Positions 49,034-58,642 of a DNA stretch of 64,000 nucleotides are shown here, one piece after another. Below the pieces are notes generated by a model that searched no databases, was not told the origin of the DNA, and saw nothing but the letters and a program-made list of their open reading frames with translations. The DNA is from Chitinophagaceae bacterium (GTDB lineage Bacteria; Bacteroidota; Bacteroidia; Chitinophagales; Chitinophagaceae): positions 1 through 64,000 of the forward strand of contig JALHRP010000014.1 of the NCBI GenBank assembly GCA_022841365.1, given 5' to 3'. Numbering within the stretch: the stretch's first letter is position 1; every line of letters begins with the position of its first letter. Both the position numbers and the translations under genes were made by a program.

Positions 49034-49147
49034 TTACTCTGCCAGATGCTTCCTGGCTTTGTGTTGCGAAAGCAAATGATGCACAATACCAGCCAGCAGC
49101 ATCAGCAAAAGTGCCCAACCACCAAAACCTGTAAATGAAACCGGCAT
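49034..49147 (-). CDS. candidate 37 aa small membrane protein
   Basis: Minus-strand reading MPVSFTGFGGWALLLMLLAGIVHHLLSQHKARKHLAE*; too short for the ORF track; single TM + basic tail. Confidence 0.4.
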   Translation of the reverse strand: MPVSFTGFGGWALLLMLLAGIVHHLLSQHKARKHLAE

Positions 49148-49220
49148 TGAAATTATTTTTACAAAGGTACACATCCTTTTCTTCCGCAGTATTGAGGAGA
49201 GAAGATTTAACAGGATTACA

Positions 49221-50291
49221 TCAAATCAACTCATTCTCCAGTTGTTCAAATGCCACCGCAGGCGGCACATCTTCCCACAGAATTTTGTAAACCGTTGTCG
49301 CAATTGGCATATCGGCTCCTACTTCTTTATTAATAGAGAAAAAACTTTTACTGGCGTTGTATCCCTCAGCAACCATGTTCATTTCAAGCTGTGCTGCTTT
49401 AACAGTAAAGCCTTTACCAATCATGTTTCCGAATGTACGGTTGCGGCTGTACATGGAATAACAGGTTACCAGCAAATCGCCCATGTAAACACTGGCGGCG
49501 TAATTGGCCGATTTACGAAACGATTTTTTTAACAGCTGCACACCGGGGATGGGTTCTTTGTGTACACCCACTTCAATATTTCGGATACCTACTTTGCGCA
49601 GAAAGCCCGCCATTTCATCGGCTGCATTGGCAATGAGCACACTTAAAAAATTATCGCCGTACTCCAGCCCATGTGCAATACCACTGCCCAATGCATAAAT
49701 ATTTTTTAAGATGGCCGCAAACTGCACTCCATATACATCATCATTAATAACGGTATTGATGTAATGATTTTTAAACTGATCTGCAATCCACTGTGTTGTT
49801 TTATCGTGCAGTCCGGTAAAAGTGAGGTAAGATAATTTTTCAGATGCCACCTCTTCTGCATGACAGGGACCCATGATGGTGTAATAATCATTGGTATCAA
49901 ACTCAAACTCTGCTTTCAGATAATCGTTCAGCAATTGATTGGTGTTGGGCAAAATACCTTTGATGGCCGAAATCACTTTCTTCCCCTCAAAAATAGTTGA
50001 AGGCAGTTCCTTCAACACCGCTTCTGTGTAAGCAGACGGAATGGCAAGGATAATATATTCTGTTGCCTGAATGGTTGCTGCAATATCTGTACTGAGCTCC
50101 AGCAATTCCGTTTTAAAAGAAGCCGAGCGAAGATAACTGGGATTGTGCCTGTATTTTTTAACATGGTCAATAATGTGCTGGTTACGCACACACCAATGCA
50201 GAGGCACTTTGTTGCCGTTTAAGATTTTTGCCAATGCCGTTGCAAAACTTCCGCTGCCGATAATGGCGAATTTATTTGTTAAGTCTTCCAA
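49221..50291 (-). CDS. gpsA: NAD(P)H-dependent glycerol-3-phosphate dehydrogenase
   Basis: FAIIGSGSFATALAKILNGN; VISAIKGILPNTNQ; AAILKNIYALGSGIAHGLEYGDNFLSVLIANAADEMAGF. Confidence 0.95.
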   Translation of the reverse strand: MEDLTNKFAIIGSGSFATALAKILNGNKVPLHWCVRNQHIIDHVKKYRHNPSYLRSASFKTELLELSTDIAATIQATEYIILAIPSAYTEAVLKELPSTIFEGKKVISAIKGILPNTNQLLNDYLKAEFEFDTNDYYTIMGPCHAEEVASEKLSYLTFTGLHDKTTQWIADQFKNHYINTVINDDVYGVQFAAILKNIYALGSGIAHGLEYGDNFLSVLIANAADEMAGFLRKVGIRNIEVGVHKEPIPGVQLLKKSFRKSANYAASVYMGDLLVTCYSMYSRNRTFGNMIGKGFTVKAAQLEMNMVAEGYNASKSFFSINKEVGADMPIATTVYKILWEDVPPAVAFEQLENELI

Positions 50292-50313
50292 GTATGCTGT
50301 TTAAGAACATCTA

Positions 50314-50352
50314 AAATAAAAAGAATCCCGCCGGTTGGCAGGATTCTTTTCT
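50314..50352 (-). terminator. Terminator after periplasmic adaptor gene
   Basis: AAGAATCC..GCC-ggtt-GGC..GGATTCTT with T/A tracts both sides. Confidence 0.8.
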
Positions 50353-50365
50353 GATTTTTCGCATT

Positions 50366-51742
50366 TTATTTTTCTTCGTACACTTTATCCTTTGGTACTA
50401 CTTTTACTTTCAGTCCGTCTTTTAATGTTTTACTGATGGTATTGTAAGGTGCACTTACCACCATATCGCCTTCTTTTAATCCGCTCAGCACTTCAATGTA
50501 TTCATTGTCCTGTATACTGGTACGGATGGCTGCTTTTTTTACAGTGCCATCTGCCGCAACAATAAATACCACTTCTTCCATATCATCCGTCATCACTGCA
50601 TTTTCTACAGATACTTCCTGGCCCTGTGCTTTTTTCTTATCATCGGCTTCTTTGGCTTTTGCTTTAGATTCCTTTTCGTTTTTATCTCTTGTTGTTACTG
50701 CAAGAATTGGAACAGCCAGAATATTTTCATGAATGGTTGTCATAATATCGGCACTGGCGCTCATACCCGGGCGGAACGGAAGATTTTTTCCTTTTGAAGG
50801 ATCAATGAGATCGCTGTATGAAGCAGGATCAATACGGATGTACACTTTATAATTGGTTACATCACTTGTTGCATTGCTGATGGCAGTTGCTGAAGTGCTG
50901 CTGCTTGAAATTTTTGTAACAACACCTTTAAATTTACGGTCGTTATACGCATCAACTTCAATGATGGCACTGTCGCCGATTTTTACTTTGGGAATATCGT
51001 TTTCACCCACATCCACTCTTACTTCAATCTTACTCATATCTGCCACACGCATGATTTCTGTACCAAGGCTAAAGCTGTTTCCTGCAACACGTTCGCCTTT
51101 TTTCACTGCAAGTAAAGAAACAATACCGTCCATAGGTGAAAGCACAGATGTACGTGAAAGATTTTTATTGGCTTCGGTTAAACTCGCCTGTGCACTCTGT
51201 ACACTTGCTTTACCACTGCGTATAGTTTGTTTTGCTGCATTAAGATCGGCCTTTGCAGTGAAGTACTGACTTTCGGCCTGCTCAAATTCTGCACGTGAAA
51301 TCACTTTATCATCAAACAGTTTTTTCTGACGGTCGTAATTGAGCTTTGCCTGATTTAATCGTGCTTCAAACGCTTCCAATGATGCTTCGGTATTGCCCAC
51401 CTGCGCCTGCTGCTGGTTTACAACAGATGATGCACGGTCTCTTGCAGAAGTTAACACATCTGCAAATACTCTTGCAAGCACCTGGCCTTTGCGTACGCTG
51501 TCCCCCTCTTCTACATTCATCTCCACCACTTCACCACTTACATCACTGCTCACCTTCCGTTCGTCTTCAGGATATACTTTGCCACTGGCACTTACTGTTT
51601 CAATAATTGTTCGTTTGGTAATTTTTTCAGTAGCTACTTTAATGCCCTCTTCTTTACCAAGTGCTCCTGTTTTTTTTAATGCAACTAAGGTTACGATTGC
51701 TGCAACCAGTATACCGATAACCCACCATAATTTCTTGTTCAT
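50366..51742 (-). CDS. efflux periplasmic adaptor (HlyD/MacA-like membrane fusion protein)
   Basis: SASGKVYPEDERKVSSDVSGEVVEMNVEEGDSVRKGQVLARV; long coiled-coil hairpin; DGIVSLLAVKKGERVAG. Confidence 0.93.
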   Translation of the reverse strand: MNKKLWWVIGILVAAIVTLVALKKTGALGKEEGIKVATEKITKRTIIETVSASGKVYPEDERKVSSDVSGEVVEMNVEEGDSVRKGQVLARVFADVLTSARDRASSVVNQQQAQVGNTEASLEAFEARLNQAKLNYDRQKKLFDDKVISRAEFEQAESQYFTAKADLNAAKQTIRSGKASVQSAQASLTEANKNLSRTSVLSPMDGIVSLLAVKKGERVAGNSFSLGTEIMRVADMSKIEVRVDVGENDIPKVKIGDSAIIEVDAYNDRKFKGVVTKISSSSTSATAISNATSDVTNYKVYIRIDPASYSDLIDPSKGKNLPFRPGMSASADIMTTIHENILAVPILAVTTRDKNEKESKAKAKEADDKKKAQGQEVSVENAVMTDDMEEVVFIVAADGTVKKAAIRTSIQDNEYIEVLSGLKEGDMVVSAPYNTISKTLKDGLKVKVVPKDKVYEEK

Positions 51743-51774
51743 ATGCGCTTATTGTTCATTTAATAAATAGTTGT

Positions 51775-53220
51775 TTATAATCGTAAGCCAAGTCCTTTAT
51801 AAAATTCCAGCACTTTCATGCGGAACACATAATCAAACTGGTTCGAAATTTTTTCAAGTCGTACTCTGAATAAATTATTTTGATTGGTGATGAGATCAAT
51901 GGTTCTTAACAACCCTGCTTCGTACCGCTTTCTTGAAAGTTCATACGAATACTCCGCTGTTTTCACGCTTTTAACGGATGCCTGATAACGCTGAAAAGCA
52001 GCTGTAGCATCATTATACGCTCTGTAAATATCCTGTTTCAGTGTTTGATTATCACGCTCTACTTGCAACTGCTGATTTTGATAATTCAGTTTACTTCTCA
52101 ACCAGGCCGTTTTTGCCTGTCCGCCATTAAAAATAGGAACGGTAATACTTACACCAACAGACTGACGGAAGTTAAAATCTAACTGACGGATAAAATTTGC
52201 TTTTTGTGAACCTGATGGTATAAATGTTTGCGTAAACACATCGGGATTAGATGGTGAACCTGCAGGTGTAAATCCAATAGGTATAGTTACCGGAACATTT
52301 GTTCCCTTGGGCAAATTTTTTAATGCACTTGAATACGCAGAGTTAAGATTACCGAATGCACCAATACTTGGATACATGCTTCCTCTGGCTGCTTTCTGAA
52401 ATTTTTCCAGCGATTGTAACCGCAACTTATTTACCCGTTGTAAAGGCATATTGGCAATGGCCAGTTGATACACCACATCGGGCTGCAGGTCTGCAAATGT
52501 TTCAACAGGAATCATATCAACAGGAGGTGTATCCAGCTCAAACGAAACAGCCGGATCAATATTCATCCATGTTTTTAACGCCAGCAAATTAGTTTGGTAG
52601 CCTGCAAATGCTGTAATATAAGAACTGCTGTCTCTTGCGAGCTGAGCATCTAATTCTGCAGCACTCAATTCAGGTAAACTTCCTGCATCAACCAACTTTC
52701 TTGTATTCACCAGTTGATCTCTGGTTTGATTAATCTGAACTACTGTAATATTTACCTGCTCTCTTGAAAGCAATGCCTGCAGGTATGCCGCTGCTACATT
52801 TAATGAGATATCGTTTTTCCAGCGTTCAACCGTTGCTGTTTGTGCCTGCAGTTCCAGCTCATTTCCAAGGATGGTATTTTTTTGCGAATGGAAATTGAAG
52901 AGTGTAACACTGCTTGAGAATCCAAACTGTGAAAAAGAAATCTGCTGATTGGTAAATCCGTTGGTGGCAGGATCAATGGAACGGCCAAACTGAAAACCAT
53001 TGCTGTTTTGAAAATTGGCATTTGGCCAACGTTGCAGTTTACTTTGATCTAAAGCAAGAGCCGCAGACCTTGCCTGAATATCTGCCTGCTTAACATTAAT
53101 ATTGTTGGCAATAGCATACTCTACACAACGACGTAAATCCCATTTGTCCTGTGCCTGCAATCCGGAAACAATCAAAACCACTAAAATAGAACAGGAAATC
53201 TGCGGTAAAAGTTTTTTCAT
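51775..53220 (-). CDS. TolC family outer membrane efflux protein
   Basis: WDLRRCVEYAIANNINVKQADIQARSAALALDQSKLQRWPNANF; ELSRKRYEAGLLRTIDLITNQNNLFRVRLE. Confidence 0.93.
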   Translation of the reverse strand: MKKLLPQISCSILVVLIVSGLQAQDKWDLRRCVEYAIANNINVKQADIQARSAALALDQSKLQRWPNANFQNSNGFQFGRSIDPATNGFTNQQISFSQFGFSSSVTLFNFHSQKNTILGNELELQAQTATVERWKNDISLNVAAAYLQALLSREQVNITVVQINQTRDQLVNTRKLVDAGSLPELSAAELDAQLARDSSSYITAFAGYQTNLLALKTWMNIDPAVSFELDTPPVDMIPVETFADLQPDVVYQLAIANMPLQRVNKLRLQSLEKFQKAARGSMYPSIGAFGNLNSAYSSALKNLPKGTNVPVTIPIGFTPAGSPSNPDVFTQTFIPSGSQKANFIRQLDFNFRQSVGVSITVPIFNGGQAKTAWLRSKLNYQNQQLQVERDNQTLKQDIYRAYNDATAAFQRYQASVKSVKTAEYSYELSRKRYEAGLLRTIDLITNQNNLFRVRLEKISNQFDYVFRMKVLEFYKGLGLRL

Positions 53221-53315
53221 AAATTGAAATAATGACAAAGTAATGACTTTCGGGCGACGAAAATATTGATTTTTGATCAGCGGGGCAGTGATTGTACGAA
53301 TTTTATCTTAGTTTT

Positions 53316-54491
53316 TTACGAACGTCCCAACTCTGCCTTTTCAAAAGCCTGTTTCAAATCATTGATCAGATAGGCCGCTTCTTCTAAACCAACATACAAC
53401 CGCACAAGCTGATGTTCAGGATTTGAAGCATCAAACTCTTCGTTTTTGATGCCGGCACACTTAGGAAGCAATAAACTTTCGTGCCCTCCCCAGCTAACGG
53501 CCATCTGTATATGTTGCAAACTTTCGCAAAACGTTACAATCTGCTGTCTTGAATTTGCTTTGAGATAAAAAGAAAATAAGCCCGGCGCTTCTTTCATTTG
53601 TTTTTTTGCTAATGCATATTGTTCAAACCCTTCATCAAACGGATAAATGATCCGGCTTACTGCAGGGTGTTGCTTTACAAACTCCACCACTTGTTTGGTT
53701 GTTTGATTGATGCGTTCGAGTCTTACAGGCAACGTTCGCAAACCACGAATAAGCAGCCATGCATTGAAGGGTTGAATGCCGCTGCCGATGTTGAGATACT
53801 CACTGTCGAATATTTTTTTAATCATTGCATGCGTGCTGCATAAAACACCGCCCAGTGTATCGCTATGTCCGCCAATATATTTTGTTGCTGTTTGCATCGT
53901 CATATCAATACCCATCTTTAATGGTTGCTGATAGAGTGGTGTGCAATAGCTGTTATCAATTAAAGTGATGATGTTTTTTGTTTTAGCATAGGATGCAACT
54001 GCTTTAATATCCTGCATTGCAAAATCCCAGCTGTTGGGGCTTTCGAGATAGTAGAATGTGGTGTTTGGTTTTGTTGCTGCAATATAGTTTTCAGTTTTTC
54101 TTCCATCCACATAAGTAGTTGTAATTCCAAAACGTGGAAGAATAACATCGAACATCCGCTGCACCCATGAATACGGTTTGCTTACACTCACAATATGATC
54201 GCCGGTTTTTACATTGGCCAATACGGCGGCAAAGATGGCAGCAGCACCGTTATTAAAAACAAGGCAATCTTCTGCCTCATCTAATGCCGCTAATTTTTTC
54301 CTGAGAATATCAACGGTTGGGTTTAAGCCACGGCTGTAAAGATAGGTGCTCATTTCATCGGCAAAAGCAGCACGCAACTCATCTACTTTATTAAAACGGA
54401 AATTGCTTGTTTGTATGATGGGCGGAGCAATAGCATTGAAATAATGCTCACGGTCTTCGCCCAGTTCGTTAATGATATATGAAAGGTCCAT
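53316..54491 (-). CDS. Cys/Met metabolism PLP-dependent enzyme (cystathionine gamma-synthase/lyase-like)
   Basis: YLYSRGLNPTVDILRKKLAALDEAEDCLVFNNGAAAIFAAVLA; DNSYCTPLYQQPLKMGIDMTMQTATKYIGGHSDTLGGVL. Start trimmed to M73 (MDLSYIINELGED). Confidence 0.92.
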   Translation of the reverse strand: MDLSYIINELGEDREHYFNAIAPPIIQTSNFRFNKVDELRAAFADEMSTYLYSRGLNPTVDILRKKLAALDEAEDCLVFNNGAAAIFAAVLANVKTGDHIVSVSKPYSWVQRMFDVILPRFGITTTYVDGRKTENYIAATKPNTTFYYLESPNSWDFAMQDIKAVASYAKTKNIITLIDNSYCTPLYQQPLKMGIDMTMQTATKYIGGHSDTLGGVLCSTHAMIKKIFDSEYLNIGSGIQPFNAWLLIRGLRTLPVRLERINQTTKQVVEFVKQHPAVSRIIYPFDEGFEQYALAKKQMKEAPGLFSFYLKANSRQQIVTFCESLQHIQMAVSWGGHESLLLPKCAGIKNEEFDASNPEHQLVRLYVGLEEAAYLINDLKQAFEKAELGRS

Positions 54492-54520
54492 TGCAGAATT
54501 AAAAAATTGATGTAAGATAT

Positions 54521-54760
54521 GTTCTATTTTTTTTACCGCAGAGAAAGAAGAAAATAGAGTTTTCGCAGAGGAGAATGCATCACTCTGCGCCGAACTCTGC
54601 ATCTCTTTTCTCTGCGCCGAAACTGATTCATCAGTAATTAATTTGAGTGTTATTCTTTTATCGCAGAGAAAGAAGGAAAAGAGTTTTCGTAGAGGAGAAT
54701 GCATCACTCTGCGCCGAACCCTGCATCTCTTTTCTCTGCGCCGAAACAGATGTATTAATT
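54521..54760. repeat. Two-copy ~125 bp-period tandem repeat with internal hairpins (CTCTGCG/CGCAGAG)
   Basis: Units 54537..54627 and 54662..54751 nearly identical (about 5 differences); inverted CGCAGAGAAA/TTTCTCTGCG ends and CGCAGAG/CTCTGCG inner arms. Confidence 0.9.
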
Positions 54761-54785
54761 TATTGTACCCAATAAACCGACACCC

Positions 54786-56114
54786 TTACTTCGCATAACT
54801 CTTCGTGTGTAAAATAAAATAGATCACTACAAATGCAGCAAGTACAGCCACACCGGTTAATGCTGCTGAAGGATCAGCAATGGCAATGCTGGTGCCCACA
54901 AATAAATAGGCAGCAATAAAAATGAGTGGCATCAACGGAAACAGTTTCATTTTATAAATACCCGTTCCATCCAGATGTTTTGTTTTTTTACGAAACCAGA
55001 AGATGGTTGCACTGCTCAGCACCATACCAAAGCAATCAAGAAAAATGGTGAAGGCTAATATTTTTTCAAACTCCTGTGCAAAAAACAAGATGATGATACA
55101 TACAGCCGCAAACACAGTTAATGAAAACGTAAGCACATTGGTTTTTTCGTTTTGTTTTGCAAAAACTTTCGGCAAGCTTCCATCGTCGCCCATGGCATAC
55201 ATCACCCGTGGATTACTCATCAACAAACCATTTACATACGCCAGTACACCTAAAAACAAAAACGCCGAAAACACAGTGGCACCGGTTGTTCCAAAGATCT
55301 TATCAATCACCACGTATGCAATTTCCCGTTCGCCTTTCATCTGTTCAAAACCCACCAGTTTATAATAACTCATGTTCACCAGTAAATACAACCCAATGAT
55401 GATGGCAATACCCATAAAAATTCCACGGGGGATATTTTTTGTGGGGTTTTGTACTTCGTTTCCAAAATTGATGGTTTGCTGATAACCGCCGTACGTAAAG
55501 GATACAGCAATTAAACTGATACCAAGACTTTTGATCCAATCCATATTGCTGAAAGTTGTTACAGCAGTTGTTGTTTGCTGCACTGCATATTTATCTGGAA
55601 AGATCAACGCAGCAATCAAGACCACGATCATTCCTATTTTAATCATCATTAAAATATTCTGCGCCATGGAGCTCATCTTTAATCCACGCAGATTAATGAA
55701 ATAAAATACAGCAATCGCCACACAACTCAGCAACGCTTTATGTATATCCGTCCACTCACCGGGAAATAATTTTAATAAATAACCGCTGCCAATTAATGCC
55801 ACTCCACTTAAACTGGCAGCATTGCTTACAAGAATTAAACAGTTAATAGCAAATGCAATGCTGGGATGATAGGCCTGTGCAAACACTTTATAATAACCAC
55901 CGGTTACAGGAAAGCGGCTGCCGATCTCCGCATACGTTAACGCACCACATAGAGCAACCAAACCGCCAATGAGCCATGCACTGAAGTAAACGGAAGGATC
56001 AATGGCATCTTTAGCACTGGTGGCAGCAGTTCTAAAAATACCCATGCCGATCACCAGACCCACAACGATCATGGTAAAAGAAAACAAATTGAGTTTATTG
56101 ACTGAGGTTTTCAT
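54786..56114 (-). CDS. APC superfamily amino acid permease
   Basis: FTMIVVGLVIGMGIFRTAA; GGLVALCGALTYAEIGSRFPVTGGYYKVF; 12 TM. Confidence 0.92.
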   Translation of the reverse strand: MKTSVNKLNLFSFTMIVVGLVIGMGIFRTAATSAKDAIDPSVYFSAWLIGGLVALCGALTYAEIGSRFPVTGGYYKVFAQAYHPSIAFAINCLILVSNAASLSGVALIGSGYLLKLFPGEWTDIHKALLSCVAIAVFYFINLRGLKMSSMAQNILMMIKIGMIVVLIAALIFPDKYAVQQTTTAVTTFSNMDWIKSLGISLIAVSFTYGGYQQTINFGNEVQNPTKNIPRGIFMGIAIIIGLYLLVNMSYYKLVGFEQMKGEREIAYVVIDKIFGTTGATVFSAFLFLGVLAYVNGLLMSNPRVMYAMGDDGSLPKVFAKQNEKTNVLTFSLTVFAAVCIIILFFAQEFEKILAFTIFLDCFGMVLSSATIFWFRKKTKHLDGTGIYKMKLFPLMPLIFIAAYLFVGTSIAIADPSAALTGVAVLAAFVVIYFILHTKSYAK

Positions 56115-56265
56115 GCGTTCATTTAAAAAATCAATGTTTATCTGTTCATTCCAACAAATGAATTTTATTCATTCGTTTAACAATGCGATGAAGATAGTTT
56201 TTTCTTTCTCATCAACTTCTAAAAAAACTAAAAGCAAATCAAGATAGTATTATAACTTTATTGCA

Positions 56266-58338
56266 ATGAAGAGCCCATTACTAACGCTCCTGTCAGTTAC
56301 CTTATTCACTTTCAGCACAGCTGCACAAGACCAGCCCGACTCCACATCAAAAGAATTAAACGAAGTCATCATCAGGGCATTTGAACAGAACCGCAAACTC
56401 ATGGATGTACCTGCGGCAGTGAGTACCATTACACAAAAACAGTTGGCACGTTTCGGCAATACATCGTTGGTGCCGGCTTTGAACGCAGCGCCGGGTGTGC
56501 GTATGGAAGAACGCAGCCCCGGCAGTTATCGTTTAAATATTCGAGGCAGCTCTTTACGTTCTCCGTTTGGTGTACGTAATGTAAAAGTGTATGTAAATGA
56601 TATTCCGTTTACAGAACCCGGCGGATCAACGTATTTAAATCAATTGGGTTTTTACAATATACAATCGGTTGAAATTTTAAAAGGACCTGCTTCCAGTTTA
56701 TACGGTGCAGGCACAGGCGGTACCGTGTTGTTAAAAACATCCGGCAACGATAAACCAAATGGCGTGGGTGTTGATTATTCGTTCGGCAGTTTTGGTTTGC
56801 ACAATACAAACATCACTGCAAGAATTGGTGATGGCAACACACAACAAACCATCAGCTTCAGTAAATTAAAAAGTGATGGCTTTCGTGCATGGACCAAATT
56901 AAAACGGGATGTGTTTAGCTGGGAAACAAAAATGAACCTGAACCAGAAACAATCCTTGCAAACATTTTTGATGTATGCCGATCTCTCTTATCAAACACCC
57001 GGCGGATTAACTGCTGCTGAGTTTGCTGCCAATCCAAAACAGGCAAGACCGGCTGCCGGACCTAATCCCGGCAGTGCACAAGCCAATGCATCGGTGAATC
57101 AAAAAACATTTTTTGCGGGCATCAGTCATCTGTTTGAAATAACAAAGATTTTAAAAAACACAACTACTTTGTATGGTGCGTTTTCAAGATTCGCCAATCC
57201 AACCATCCGCAATTTTGAACGCCGGAGCGAACCACATACAGGCGGACGATCAGTTTTTTCTTACAGTCCTGCTATTGGTTTAGGCGAATTGAAATTGATT
57301 GCCGGTGCAGAGTTGCAACGTGGCTGGTATAATATCCGAGTGTACAGAAATCGTTTTGGTGTAAGCGACAGTTTGCAAACAGAAAATGAAGTAAATCCAT
57401 TTACATTGAGTGCGTTTGTGCAGGCCGATTGGAAACTGCCGCACAACTGGATCATTACTGCAGGTGTAAGCAGTAACTATAATACCATTGAAATTATTCG
57501 GTTGAATAAATTTCCGATTAGTCCGCAGAAAAGAAACTACGATAATGAACTTGCACCAAGAATTTCTATATTAAAAAAAATAGGGAACGATTTTTCAATG
57601 TATGCTTCTGTTGCCAAAGGTTTTTCCCCACCTACTTCTGCCGAAGTGTTGCCATCAACCGGTGTAATTACTACTGATCTCAATGCAGAAGAAGGTTGGA
57701 ACTATGAAGCAGGTATCCGTTACAACTGGAAAGAAAAGCTGTTTGTTGATCTCAATGGATTTTATTTTAACCTGAACAATACCATTGTACAACGCAGAGA
57801 CCAGGGCGGTGCTGATTTTTTTACCAATGCAGGATCAACCAAACAACTGGGTTTTGAATCCTATTCAAAATATAAACTCACCGACGATCCCAAAAAGTTT
57901 CTGTCGCAATCGGCCATCTGGATCAGTTATACCCGCAACGATTTTACTTATAAAGAGTTTAAACAACTTACCAATGATTTTAGTGGCAAGCAATTACCAA
58001 GCGTACCCAAAACCATTGTGGCGGCAGGGATTGATTTGTTACTACAGCCGGGAGTATATCTCAACATCACTTATACATACAACGACAAAACACCGTTGAA
58101 CGATGCCAATACTTTTTATGGTGGTGATTTTCATTTACTGGCTATGCGTCTTGGTTACAGACTTCTGTTCTTTGGTAAACTGCAGACTGAATTTTTTGTT
58201 GGGGGCGACAATCTCTTTAATGAAACTTACAGTTTAGGAAATGATATCAATGCAGCGTTCTTTCGTTATTACAATGTAGCGCCGGGGAGGAATTATTATG
58301 CGGGGGTTTCGTTGTTTCAGGTGTGTAAGAAGAAGTAG
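56266..58338 (+). CDS. TonB-dependent receptor (FecA-like)
   Basis: Signal peptide; NEVIIRAFEQNRKLMDVPAAVSTITQKQLARFG; VEILKGPASSLYGAGTGGTVLLKT; barrel. Confidence 0.92.
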   Translation: MKSPLLTLLSVTLFTFSTAAQDQPDSTSKELNEVIIRAFEQNRKLMDVPAAVSTITQKQLARFGNTSLVPALNAAPGVRMEERSPGSYRLNIRGSSLRSPFGVRNVKVYVNDIPFTEPGGSTYLNQLGFYNIQSVEILKGPASSLYGAGTGGTVLLKTSGNDKPNGVGVDYSFGSFGLHNTNITARIGDGNTQQTISFSKLKSDGFRAWTKLKRDVFSWETKMNLNQKQSLQTFLMYADLSYQTPGGLTAAEFAANPKQARPAAGPNPGSAQANASVNQKTFFAGISHLFEITKILKNTTTLYGAFSRFANPTIRNFERRSEPHTGGRSVFSYSPAIGLGELKLIAGAELQRGWYNIRVYRNRFGVSDSLQTENEVNPFTLSAFVQADWKLPHNWIITAGVSSNYNTIEIIRLNKFPISPQKRNYDNELAPRISILKKIGNDFSMYASVAKGFSPPTSAEVLPSTGVITTDLNAEEGWNYEAGIRYNWKEKLFVDLNGFYFNLNNTIVQRRDQGGADFFTNAGSTKQLGFESYSKYKLTDDPKKFLSQSAIWISYTRNDFTYKEFKQLTNDFSGKQLPSVPKTIVAAGIDLLLQPGVYLNITYTYNDKTPLNDANTFYGGDFHLLAMRLGYRLLFFGKLQTEFFVGGDNLFNETYSLGNDINAAFFRYYNVAPGRNYYAGVSLFQVCKKK

Positions 58339-58371
58339 TTGATTCTAATTTTAAAACAGTATGAAATATTA

Positions 58372-58470
58372 GAGATTTCTCCTTCGTCGAAATGACGAGA
58401 CTCCAAAATTTCGAAATTTCTGAGTTTACTTCATCTGTTTAAATCGTCATATCGAGGAACGAGATATCTC
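58372..58470. repeat. Inverted-repeat element (REP/MITE-like)
   Basis: Arms gagatttctccttcgtcgaaatgacg (58372..58397) and cgtcatatcgaggaacgagatatctc (58445..58470), 22/26 complementary; central perfect palindrome AAATTTCGAAATTT (58406..58419). Confidence 0.8.
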
Positions 58471-58642
58471 TTAGATCAAAGTGTGTGTTCTATGGAAAGC
58501 AATACGAAGTGAATAGTGCTGTTTGTAGTTTGCAACTATAGACAGGTTTAATTAATTAAATAGCTTTATCGTTATCAATGCCTGCGTTATCAACTCAGCA
58601 TAGTACGGATAGCTTCCCAAAATAAATCAGCAACAAAATTTA

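Noticed and set aside
48981-49172. 63 aa minus-strand ORF in the hemW-gpsA gap
   Set aside because: Less protein-like than the 37 aa frame overlapping it; aromatic-rich out-of-frame reading of the small membrane ORF.
54521-54760. Tandem repeat considered as CRISPR or IS end
   Set aside because: Only two copies, no spacers of regular size, no cas genes, no transposase ORF.
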